From an uncultured Lachnospiraceae bacterium (GTDB lineage Bacteria > Bacillota > Clostridia > Lachnospirales > Lachnospiraceae): 5,061 nucleotides of DNA. Both the position numbers and the translations under genes were made by a program. How positions within the stretch are numbered: the stretch's first letter is position 1; each line of letters opens with the position of its first letter. The notes beneath the pieces are model-generated. The model did no database searches. It was not told where the DNA came from and saw only the letters and a list, made by a program, of their open reading frames with translations. Of this stretch, positions 1-5,061 are shown piece after piece. The stretch covers positions 1-5,061 of the forward strand of contig CAJLRL010000053.1 in the NCBI GenBank assembly GCA_905209075.1, read 5' to 3'.

Positions 1-285
1 GACCTGGCGCTCAATCAGGGAGAGATGCTTCTGCTTGCAATTGCGACAAGCATCGATGCGCTTGCAGTCGGAATCATGTTTGCATTTACCTATGACAGCT
101 TAAACATCTACTGGGCTATTGCAATCATCGGACTTACAACCTTCGTGCTCTCAATCATCGGAGTCATAGTCGGAAACTTTTTCGGCAATAAATATAAAAA
201 GAAATCAGAGATAGCCGGAGGAATCATTCTCATACTCATTGGAGTAAAGATATTGCTTGAGCACCTGGGAATTATAAGTTTTTAA
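1..285 (+). CDS. mntP: MntP-type manganese efflux pump, C-terminal part (5' truncated)
   Basis: This is the C-terminal half of an inner-membrane manganese exporter of the MntP (DUF204) family, which protects cells from excess Mn2+. The frame is open from base 1 and ends at TAA 283-285, giving 94 residues; family members are about 185-190 residues, so roughly half lies left of the window. The first ATG at base 25 is internal, because the eight upstream codons (DLALNQGE) continue the same protein. The diagnostic ATSIDALAVG motif, about residues 14-23 of the fragment, carries the membrane aspartate of the second half of the MntP repeat. It is followed by two hydrophobic helices, a short basic loop (NKYKKKSE) and a final helix ending ISF. 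Any upstream control, such as a yybP-ykoY manganese riboswitch common before mntP, would be outside the window. The antiporter gene follows after 24 bases, suggesting one operon. Family assignment is confident; substrate is inferred from family. Confidence 0.9.
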   Translation, partial: DLALNQGEMLLLAIATSIDALAVGIMFAFTYDSLNIYWAIAIIGLTTFVLSIIGVIVGNFFGNKYKKKSEIAGGIILILIGVKILLEHLGIISF

Positions 286-297
286 AAAATAGAAAAT

Positions 298-303
298 GGA
301 GGA
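298..303 (+). promoter_or_regulatory. Ribosome binding site of the calcium/sodium antiporter
   Basis: GGAGGA lies six bases before the ATG at 310. It fixes the start of the antiporter and supports translation from the mntP transcript rather than from a separate message, since there is little room for a promoter in the 24-base gap. Confidence 0.8.
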
Positions 304-309
304 TTCAAC

Positions 310-1278
310 ATGGAAAATTTCATCAATAATGCACCGTTTATAGTGGTGCTGCTCTGCCTCATAGTGGGCTTTGTGTTTCTGGTAAAGGGCGCAGACCTGT
401 TCGTGGAGGGCAGCTCAAGCGTGGCAAAGCGCTTCAAGGTACCGTCACTTATCATTGGACTGACAATTGTTGCGATGGGAACCTCGCTTCCTGAAACTGC
501 GGTCAGTGTAGCAGCATCGATAGCACACAACAATACGCTTGCAGTCAGCAACGTGACAGGCTCAAACATATTTAACCTTATGGTAGTAATCGGTGTGTGC
601 GCTTTGATGACACCGGTAGTGGTGGACGGTGCATCCTTAAAAAGGGATTTTCCATTCTCGATGATATGTGCCATTTTACTTCTGGTCATGGGAACAATCG
701 GCATGACACTCGGCAGAGTGGACGGAATAATACTGCTCGGCTGCTTTGCAGGATACATTTTCTACCTTATCAGACACACATTAAAACAGAACAGGCAGAC
801 ATCAGATGAGGAGGTCGATGAGATACCGCTTATCTCAATGCCAAAAGCAGTGATTTTCATACTAATCGGAGCTGTCGGCATCGCAGTAGGCGGAGATGTC
901 GTAGTAGACAGTGCAAGCCGCATAGCGATTGACCTTGGAATGAGCCAGACACTCGTCGGACTGACCATCGTATCTATCGGAACATCACTTCCGGAGCTTG
1001 TGACATCAATAGTCGCAGCCAGAAAAAACGAGGTCGATATGGCGCTCGGAAATGCAGTCGGCTCATGCATTTTCAACATACTCATGGTGCTCGGAATTGC
1101 ATCAGCCATCAGCCCGATAGCATTCATACAGGAAAATATCATAGATATTATCGTGCTTGTGGTATTTTCACTCATCGTGTGGATTATGGCATGGACAAAG
1201 CGTGAGATAAAAAGAGGCGAGGGTATCATCATGCTGCTAATGTATGCGGCATATACAGCGTATATTATTATACGATAG
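310..1278 (+). CDS. YrbG-type calcium/sodium antiporter (CaCA superfamily)
   Basis: This is a 322-residue membrane cation exchanger of the K+-dependent Na+/Ca2+ exchanger-related family (E. coli YrbG, about 325 residues), so it is full length. The protein shows the two inverted sodium/calcium exchanger repeats. In repeat one GTSLPE is at residues 57-62 and NVTGSNIFN at 81-89; in repeat two GTSLPE is at 224-229 and GNAVGSCIFN at 247-256. The glutamates E62 and E229 correspond to the ion-binding acidic residues of the family. About ten hydrophobic helices are visible, with a central hydrophilic loop rich in acidic residues (around 160-172, SDEEVDE) separating the halves. The ATG is supported by GGAGGA six bases upstream. 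It follows mntP closely and ends before a strong terminator, so the pair probably forms an ion-efflux operon. The true exchanged ion in this organism is inferred; calcium export driven by sodium is the family default. Confidence 0.93.
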   Translation: MENFINNAPFIVVLLCLIVGFVFLVKGADLFVEGSSSVAKRFKVPSLIIGLTIVAMGTSLPETAVSVAASIAHNNTLAVSNVTGSNIFNLMVVIGVCALMTPVVVDGASLKRDFPFSMICAILLLVMGTIGMTLGRVDGIILLGCFAGYIFYLIRHTLKQNRQTSDEEVDEIPLISMPKAVIFILIGAVGIAVGGDVVVDSASRIAIDLGMSQTLVGLTIVSIGTSLPELVTSIVAARKNEVDMALGNAVGSCIFNILMVLGIASAISPIAFIQENIIDIIVLVVFSLIVWIMAWTKREIKRGEGIIMLLMYAAYTAYIIIR

Positions 1279-1326
1279 GGTAAAATACCTTTTGAACCTT
1301 TAATGCATAATATTACTTAGAAAATG

Positions 1327-1361
1327 TGCAGATACTTATTGAGTATCTGCATATTTTTTAT
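1327..1361 (+). terminator. Intrinsic terminator after the mntP-antiporter operon
   Basis: A perfect 10-bp stem has arms TGCAGATACT (1327-1336) and AGTATCTGCA (1342-1351), with a five-base loop. It is followed by TA and a run of six T (1354-1359). It sits 48 bases after the antiporter stop codon in the right orientation to end that transcript. Confidence 0.88.
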
Positions 1362-1388
1362 TCAAATATATGCATAAAGGAGGGAAGT

Positions 1389-1496
1389 ATGCAACAAAAT
1401 ATGTCAATGCAAAATATATCAATAGTAAATAGAAAATTTCCCACAAATTTTACACAGCCACCTCAATATATTTTCAATTATTTGTTATGCTTATAA
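1389..1496 (+). CDS. Possible 35-residue small protein of unknown function
   Basis: An ATG at 1389 is preceded by AGGAGG (1378-1383, five-base spacer), one of the clearest ribosome binding sites in the window, and the frame runs to TAA at 1494-1496. The predicted peptide starts MQQNMSMQNIS, has a central NRKFPTNFTQPPQ stretch and ends in a short hydrophobic tail (YIFNYLLCL) with one cysteine as the next-to-last residue. I do not recognise it. It lies just after the operon terminator, so it would need its own promoter or read-through; no good promoter is evident. It does not resemble a usual AgrD precursor: there is no mid-peptide cysteine followed by a ring segment and an acidic tail. It could be a real small gene, a leader peptide, a decayed gene end or chance; the ribosome binding site is the only strong argument. 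Confidence 0.3.
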   Translation: MQQNMSMQNISIVNRKFPTNFTQPPQYIFNYLLCL

Positions 1497-1549
1497 GTGC
1501 AGAAATAAAGATTACAAAACATGTACGAATATTTTTATGAAAAGCAGAC

Positions 1550-1555
1550 TATAAT
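1550..1555 (+). promoter_or_regulatory. Possible -10 box for the HD-domain gene
   Basis: A perfect TATAAT lies 34 bases before the TTG start and would give a 5' leader of roughly 27 bases. No good TTGACA-like -35 is seen 16-18 bases upstream (around 1527-1532 reads GAATAT), so the promoter call rests on the -10 box and position only. Confidence 0.35.
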
Positions 1556-1575
1556 TTATGATTAAGTAACAAAAC

Positions 1576-1581
1576 AGGAGG
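1576..1581 (+). promoter_or_regulatory. Ribosome binding site deciding a TTG start
   Basis: A consensus AGGAGG with a seven-base spacer points to TTG at 1589-1591 as the start codon of the HD-domain gene. No in-frame ATG nearby has a comparable site, so the TTG start is preferred. Confidence 0.75.
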
Positions 1582-1588
1582 CAATAAT

Positions 1589-2245
1589 TTGACATACGAT
1601 GAGATAAAAAAGAATAAGGAGGTCTGTGAATGTTTAAAGAAAGGGAATGAAAACCTTGGAGTATTGGGCTTTACAGACCATTCGGCAGCTCATTGCACAA
1701 TGGTAGCCAAAAGAGCAGCATATATATTAAAGAAATTCGGTTACAGCGAATCTGATATTGAAATGGTAAAAATCGCGGGATTTATGCATGATATCGGAAA
1801 TGTGGTAAACAGAAGCCGTCATGCGGAATATGGTGCAATACTGGCAAACGAGATACTCAAAGAAACAGATATGAGTCTGAAGGATAGGATAACGGTTGTG
1901 TCTGCGATAGGACATCATGATGAGTCAACCGGAGGGGCAACGGATCCTATTTCAGCAGCACTCATCATAGCAGATAAAACCGATGTGCGCAGAAACCGTG
2001 TAAGGAACAAGGCAAAAGAAAATTTTGATATACACGACAGGGTAAATTATGCAGTAACAGATGCAGCTCTTAAGATAAATATGGATAAAAAAGTCATAGC
2101 GCTTAATCTGCAGATTGATACGAAAATCTGCTCTATGTATGAGTATTTTGAAATTTTCCTAGGTCGAATGATGATGTGTCGTGGCGCAGCAGAGGTACTA
2201 GGTGCAACCTTTAAGCTTACGGCAAATGGTTCGAAGGTGTTATAG
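1589..2245 (+). CDS. HD-domain metal-dependent phosphohydrolase
   Basis: This 218-residue soluble protein has a single HD domain over about residues 25-135 and no membrane segment. The metal-binding pattern is visible: H35 (in TDHSAAH), H67-D68 (in FMHDIGN), H78 (in SRHAEYG), H109-H110 (in IGHHDE), then D129 in the IIADKTD motif, followed by the arginine-rich DVRRNRVRNK segment. All expected ligands are present, so it should be active. I recall similar stand-alone HD proteins of about this length, including the IHDRVNYAV segment seen here at about 148-156, as common in Firmicutes, but their substrate is not established. Family members cleave nucleotides, cyclic nucleotides or other phosphoesters, so no specific reaction is assigned. 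The gene starts with TTG, supported by AGGAGG, and probably has its own promoter. It converges on the agr-like operon and is not obviously part of either neighbouring system. Confidence 0.85.
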   Translation: MTYDEIKKNKEVCECLKKGNENLGVLGFTDHSAAHCTMVAKRAAYILKKFGYSESDIEMVKIAGFMHDIGNVVNRSRHAEYGAILANEILKETDMSLKDRITVVSAIGHHDESTGGATDPISAALIIADKTDVRRNRVRNKAKENFDIHDRVNYAVTDAALKINMDKKVIALNLQIDTKICSMYEYFEIFLGRMMMCRGAAEVLGATFKLTANGSKVL

Positions 2246-2279
2246 AAAATCGTGTCGTTTGTCGGATTTCAGAGGGATA

Positions 2280-2302
2280 GTTCATCCTTTTTGTGGATGA
2301 AT
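2280..2302. terminator. Weak hairpin between convergent genes
   Basis: TTCATCC (2281-2287) pairs with GGATGAA (2295-2301) across a seven-base T-rich loop, with a possible G-T pair outside. It lies in the 61-base gap between the convergent HD and histidine kinase stops, where a shared terminator is expected. Neither strand has a proper T-run after the stem, so termination activity is doubtful. Confidence 0.3.
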
Positions 2303-2306
2303 TGAT

Positions 2307-3614
2307 TCAAGGATTCAGAACAGGTATTATAACGGTGGCGGAATATATATCATTTTCGTGATTGATCACGCAGAAACCACCGCATGCCTCGGCTGAGTCC
2401 TTTACATTTTTCAGACCATATCCGTGAATAAAATCTATTTTTTCAAAATCATCAGGTGCCTTGTCAGGATCTGCAATCACATATGTGTTTGCAACGTGTA
2501 TGGTAAAGGTGCCGTCTACAGTTCTTACCGCAACCTTGATATTTGCTCCGATTTGTCCACGGCAGGCATTAAGCGCATTATCAAGCAGATTTCCGAGAAT
2601 GATAGTCAGGTGATAATCATTGACAGGAATAGTGGCTTTGTCAAATTTCAGATTGGTGTGCAGAGTGATACCTTGGGCTTTTGTCTGAAGCAGCAGGTTG
2701 CTTACAAAGGCATCTATAACGAGATTTCCTGTATTAATAGTACAATAGCGTGATTCGAGGTCGTGCATAATCTCTTTAGAATAAGGGATTATATCGTCAT
2801 ATTTTTTCTCAGTAACACAATTTTCAATATAAAACAGATGCTTTTTGGTGTCGTGCATAAAGCTACGTATATTTTTGTAGGCAGCACCCAGTTGCTCGTA
2901 TTTGTTGCGCTGAAATTCAATCTGTTCTTTTTGGATGGTAAGCTGAAAGCGGAGCTCTTCGTTTTCGAGGACGTTGTAAAACAATATATAGTTCATAATA
3001 TTTATAAACAATACAAAGGCTGCTAAAATGAAAAAGGCAGACGGAATGTTTATATTTAGATATAAAATTGGTTTTGATAGTAACAGGCACATAGAAAGTA
3101 CCGGAATAACCAATAAAATTATTGTATAACTTAAAGAATGAACAAAAGCCTCCTTTTTCCAGACAAAATGAATCAGTATTGAAAAAATAAGGAAAAACAT
3201 AGTCGCCATAAGAGATATATTGGAGAATACTAAAAAATCCGTAGTATCTTTTTCGACGCGATATGAGTAAATGCTTGTAATAATGTAATACGAAAAATCT
3301 TCAAAGATAGAGCATAAAATAGTAGTACTGATGGATATAAGTATTTTAGTTCGCAAATTGGCTGAATAAAGAAAACTTAGGCAGAAACAAAGTAAAGATG
3401 ATAAGATTAAACGTAAATAAACTGCCAGTGTCGATGTATTGCCAATTAAAATAGATGTAATTGCTGCATAAATAGTAAAGCTGCATACAAATATGAGAAG
3501 TATTATATAATATGGCAGTTTGGATTTCTTTTTTCCAAGAATTGCCTGAAAAAATATAAAGGTTGCTGCACCGGACATCATGCTGTCCAATAAATTCAAC
3601 AATACTATTTTCAT
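2307..3614 (-). CDS. AgrC-like membrane sensor histidine kinase (GHKL/HATPase_c_5)
   Basis: This 435-residue protein has the architecture of a peptide-sensing histidine kinase of the AgrC/ComD (HPK10) type. The first ~214 residues form about six or seven hydrophobic helices and have no recognisable extracellular domain, as in AgrC receptors. A charged linker (about 215-247, rich in E, Q, K, R) leads to the phosphoacceptor box FMHDTKKH, with the likely phosphorylated H254. The ATP-binding domain follows: N-box GNLLDNALNA (341-350; N342, D345, N346), then the G-box HGYGLKNV (397-404) and a terminal EACGG motif (409-413). The start is supported by AAGGAG with an eight-base spacer (3628-3623). 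It is the last gene of the agrB-agrA-agrC series, 18 bases after the regulator, and should phosphorylate that regulator. The ligand is inferred to be the peptide processed by the neighbouring AgrB. All core kinase motifs are intact. Confidence 0.9.
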   Translation of the reverse strand: MKIVLLNLLDSMMSGAATFIFFQAILGKKKSKLPYYIILLIFVCSFTIYAAITSILIGNTSTLAVYLRLILSSLLCFCLSFLYSANLRTKILISISTTILCSIFEDFSYYIITSIYSYRVEKDTTDFLVFSNISLMATMFFLIFSILIHFVWKKEAFVHSLSYTIILLVIPVLSMCLLLSKPILYLNINIPSAFFILAAFVLFINIMNYILFYNVLENEELRFQLTIQKEQIEFQRNKYEQLGAAYKNIRSFMHDTKKHLFYIENCVTEKKYDDIIPYSKEIMHDLESRYCTINTGNLVIDAFVSNLLLQTKAQGITLHTNLKFDKATIPVNDYHLTIILGNLLDNALNACRGQIGANIKVAVRTVDGTFTIHVANTYVIADPDKAPDDFEKIDFIHGYGLKNVKDSAEACGGFCVINHENDIYSATVIIPVLNP

Positions 3615-3632
3615 AAACTTGTCTCCTTAAAT

Positions 3633-4358
3633 TTATAATATATCAATAATGTGCTGAGAGTAGATATTTTGTAATTCATTGGATCTTCTCCGGCTGATAG
3701 GAAGTTCAATCCCGTTATTCAGTAAAAGTCGTGTGGAATTGATTGACCTGATCTGGTGTAAATTTACCAGAAAACCTCTTGATGGTGAAACAAAGCCTCG
3801 AGCTGAAAGGAGATTTTCCACTTCAGATAAAGTGCCTTTGGATATCAATGAGCTGTCAGTAAGTTGATATCTGAGATGTGATTTATTTTCTTTCATGGAT
3901 GAAATATAAAGCAAATCGTTTAATGGAACAAAATTTTTTTCACCATCAGTATCAATTATAACGATACTTTTTGAATTTCGATTAATTTTTTTGATAATAT
4001 CGTTAAAAAGCTTGGATATAGCTGTATAGTCGATCGGTTTTGTTATGAATTGAAATGGCTGGACTTCAAAGCTTTCGTACATATATTCTGGATAGGATGT
4101 TGTAAATACAATGAACAGATCATCATCCATATCCCGGAGCTGTTTGGCAAGTTCCATACCATTTATGTCTGGCATTTCTATATCCAGAAGTACTATCTGA
4201 TAGAGATGATTTTTGTAGTCTGAAAGTAGATCACTCGCTGAAAAATAAGATGATACGACAATGTTGTTATCAGTTTCTATTGTGTATTGTAAAATATTCT
4301 TTTTTATTATTGCGATATCGTTTGTATCATCATCGCATATTGCTATATTAAGATTCAT
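3633..4358 (-). CDS. AgrA-like LytTR-family response regulator
   Basis: This 241-residue cytoplasmic transcription regulator has two domains. The receiver domain (about 1-120) has the acidic pocket D9-D11 (ICDDD), the phosphoacceptor D59 (LLDIEMPDINGMEL), T86/T87 and the conserved K107 (FITKP). The LytTR DNA-binding domain (about 130-240) shows LLYISSMKENKSHLRY, the GTLSEVENLL segment, FVSPSRGFLVNLHQI and the C-terminal LPISRRRSNEL. These are typical of AgrA, VirR and ComE relatives, which bind paired direct repeats upstream of target promoters. The length matches the family. The ATG sits inside the last codons of agrB (11-base overlap), with GGAGG (4367-4363) and a short four-base spacer, so translation is probably coupled to agrB. 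The kinase gene follows after 18 bases. It is expected to be activated by that kinase and may control this operon; the targets are inferred, not visible. Confidence 0.92.
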   Translation of the reverse strand: MNLNIAICDDDTNDIAIIKKNILQYTIETDNNIVVSSYFSASDLLSDYKNHLYQIVLLDIEMPDINGMELAKQLRDMDDDLFIVFTTSYPEYMYESFEVQPFQFITKPIDYTAISKLFNDIIKKINRNSKSIVIIDTDGEKNFVPLNDLLYISSMKENKSHLRYQLTDSSLISKGTLSEVENLLSARGFVSPSRGFLVNLHQIRSINSTRLLLNNGIELPISRRRSNELQNIYSQHIIDIL

Positions 4359-4932
4359 GATGCCTCCTTATATTTGAAATATATCCGGTGTAAAGACCTG
4401 TTGCACATATTATGAGACTTAAATCATTAAAAATTAAACCTTTATTCCAGTGTAACAAAAGTGACAGAATTGTAAATATGGAATTGAAGAAAAAAATAAT
4501 ATAGGTTTTTTTCCGGGCTGTCTTTTTAGCTGACTTACTAAATACTTTGTTAGGTGTGTCAACAGGTGAAACCACTAATATTAAAATCCAGCAAATAATA
4601 TATAAAGGTATCAGGATATATGCAGAAATCATAGGTATAGTGGCAATAGTTAAAAGATATATAGAAAATACAGTATATGATAGTATATAGCATGAAATAT
4701 GTGTTTTGCAATGATACCCACCGGTTACAGCACGCAAAGATCCTGCAATAATAATATATATTGTAACTGCTATCGGGTGGTGAAATAAAAATCCTAAAGT
4801 TAATAGTGATAAATTGTATAATATGAAATTAAATATGTAGTCAAAAATGTAAGCATATGCATCACAAAAACGAGATTCAATAATTCCATTTAAAACATAT
4901 CTTTCTGATAAGCATTTTCCAGTAGACTTCAT
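4348..4932 (-). CDS. agrB: AgrB-like accessory gene regulator, peptide-processing membrane endopeptidase
   Basis: This 194-residue integral membrane cysteine protease of the AgrB family (usually about 190-210 residues) appears complete. In agr systems AgrB removes the C-terminal tail of the AgrD precursor, forms the thiolactone or lactone ring and assists export. The family motif is clear: R67, TGGYHCKTHISCY at 70-82 with catalytic H74 and C81, then the conserved SPVDTPNK segment at 122-129 before a basic stretch (KSAKKTARKK, 133-142). About five hydrophobic segments are visible (roughly 28-64, 82-100, 104-122, 143-161, 168-185). The start is supported by GGAGGA (4946-4941) with an eight-base spacer. 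The gene is very AT-rich (14 G+C of 60 bases in 4441-4500). It leads the agrB-agrA-agrC cassette, but no AgrD-like gene lies between it and its neighbours, so its peptide substrate is not identified here. An alternative is a different cyclic peptide precursor encoded elsewhere. Confidence 0.92.
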   Translation of the reverse strand: MKSTGKCLSERYVLNGIIESRFCDAYAYIFDYIFNFILYNLSLLTLGFLFHHPIAVTIYIIIAGSLRAVTGGYHCKTHISCYILSYTVFSIYLLTIATIPMISAYILIPLYIICWILILVVSPVDTPNKVFSKSAKKTARKKTYIIFFFNSIFTILSLLLHWNKGLIFNDLSLIICATGLYTGYISNIRRHHES

Positions 4933-4940
4933 AGTTGATA

Positions 4941-4946
4941 TCCTCC
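4941..4946 (-). promoter_or_regulatory. agrB: Ribosome binding site of agrB
   Basis: GGAGGA on the minus strand is eight bases before the ATG at 4932 and sets the start of agrB. Confidence 0.8.
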
Positions 4947-4968
4947 GTATAAGATTATAAATAAATAT

Positions 4969-5004
4969 ATTATAACTTCATTTATGAGAAAATTACTATT
5001 TATG
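4969..5004 (-). promoter_or_regulatory. Candidate agrB promoter with direct repeats
   Basis: On the minus strand a perfect TATAAT (4974-4969) lies about 36 bases before the agrB start. The expected -35 position (4997-4992, AGTAAT) does not match TTGACA, as is common for activator-dependent promoters. Two direct repeats CATAAAT (5004-4998 and 4986-4980), 18 bases apart, are each followed by an AGT-containing half (TAGTAAT and AAGTTAT, about 20 bases apart). This roughly two-turn phasing resembles LytTR sites, but the repeats match the AgrA consensus poorly. A second TATAAT at 4959-4954 is too close to the ribosome binding site to be likely. Confidence 0.35.
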
Positions 5005-5018
5005 GATAAACGGATAAA
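5003..5018. repeat. Tandem 8-base repeat YGGATAAA
   Basis: Two adjacent copies, TGGATAAA (5003-5010) and CGGATAAA (5011-5018), differ at one base. They sit between the right-edge hairpin and the candidate agrB promoter. They may be chance in AT-rich DNA or part of a regulator site. Confidence 0.4.
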
Positions 5019-5061
5019 AACTAGGAGTGAGTGGTTAATAAGACCGCTCATTCCTAGTTTT
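5017..5061. terminator. 20-bp inverted repeat at the right edge, probable (bidirectional) terminator
   Basis: Arms 5017-5036 and 5042-5061 pair over 20 positions around a five-base loop (AATAA). Read as plus-strand RNA all positions pair, with three G-U wobbles; read as minus-strand RNA those three become A-C mismatches, leaving ten-, four- and three-pair blocks. A-runs and T-runs flank the stem on both sides (TTTTT follows it on the minus strand at 5020-5016), so it could stop transcription in either direction. It separates agrB from whatever lies upstream. The right side is cut by the window edge, so its full extent is unknown. Confidence 0.6.

Larger units (their letters stand above)
1279..1588. 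other. 310-base intergenic region between the antiporter and HD-domain genes
   Basis: This AT-rich stretch holds, in order: a weak short hairpin just after the antiporter stop (GGTA/TACC, 1279-1289, followed by TTTT), the strong operon terminator at 1327-1361, a small reading frame with its own ribosome binding site (1389-1496), and a TATAAT box at 1550-1555 before the HD gene. No recognised riboswitch, tRNA or repeat was seen here. Confidence 0.6.

Noticed and set aside
282..1232. Two long minus-strand frames (282-758 and 762-1232) opposite the antiporter
   Set aside because: They are antisense to a gene with clear family motifs, and their translations are Ser/Thr/Pro/Met-rich with no recognisable domain, so they are shadows of the antiporter.
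1277..1293. Short hairpin plus TTTT directly at the antiporter stop as the main terminator
   Set aside because: The GGTA/TACC stem is only four strong pairs with a three-base loop; the 10-bp stem at 1327-1351 is far better.
1478..1522. Minus-strand 14-codon frame with two cysteines (MFCNLYFC) upstream of the HD gene
   Set aside because: It is too short, has no ribosome binding site, and is far from agrB on the other side of two genes.
2230..2298. Minus-strand 22-codon frame just after the kinase stop (MNYPSEIRQ start), considered as a downstream agrD
   Set aside because: It lacks a cysteine and a spaced ribosome binding site, and overlaps the 3' end of the HD gene and the intergenic hairpin.
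2424..3026. Plus-strand frames at 2424-2753 and 2763-3026
   Set aside because: They lie entirely antisense to the histidine kinase, which has intact H, N and G boxes; the antisense translations show no family signal.
4929..5051. Minus-strand 40-codon frame from 5051 ending in TGA that overlaps the agrB ATG; considered as a missing agrD
   Set aside because: It has no cysteine, its AGGA is only one base from the ATG, and it runs through the hairpin, the promoter-like box and the agrB ribosome binding site. It is best explained as a chance frame in AT-rich DNA.
5002..5061. Plus-strand frame starting ATG at 5002 and open through the right-edge hairpin
   Set aside because: There is no ribosome binding site, and the frame is carried through an inverted repeat up to the window edge with only 20 codons visible; no support as a gene.

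Overview
The window looks like chromosomal DNA from a low-to-moderate GC Firmicute, most likely a Clostridia member and plausibly Lachnospiraceae. This is inferred from strong AGGAGG-type ribosome binding sites in front of almost every gene, the mixture of protein families, and AT-rich intergenic DNA; no rRNA or other taxonomic marker is present. No tRNA, rRNA, CRISPR array or transposase gene was seen.

Left part (1-1361, + strand): the C-terminal half of an MntP-type manganese efflux pump, then, 24 bases later, a complete YrbG-type calcium/sodium antiporter of the CaCA superfamily. The two look like one ion-export operon, closed by a strong intrinsic terminator at 1327-1361.

Middle (1362-2306): a 35-codon small reading frame with a good ribosome binding site but no recognised function, then a stand-alone 218-residue HD-domain phosphohydrolase with a TTG start, preceded by a TATAAT box. 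The HD gene converges on the next operon, with only a short hairpin between them.

Right part (2307-5061, - strand): an Agr-like peptide quorum-sensing cassette in the order agrB (peptide-processing membrane endopeptidase), agrA-like (LytTR response regulator), agrC-like (membrane GHKL histidine kinase). agrB and agrA overlap by 11 bases, and agrA and agrC are 18 bases apart, so they should be co-transcribed. By family knowledge, AgrB would mature and help export a cyclic peptide, the kinase would sense it, and the regulator would activate target promoters, possibly including its own. The unusual point is that no AgrD-like precursor peptide is visible in or beside the cassette. It may lie beyond the right edge, be unrecognisable, or be absent. 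The right edge carries a 20-bp inverted repeat, and the agrB upstream region has a TATAAT box without a consensus -35 plus direct repeats that could be regulator sites.
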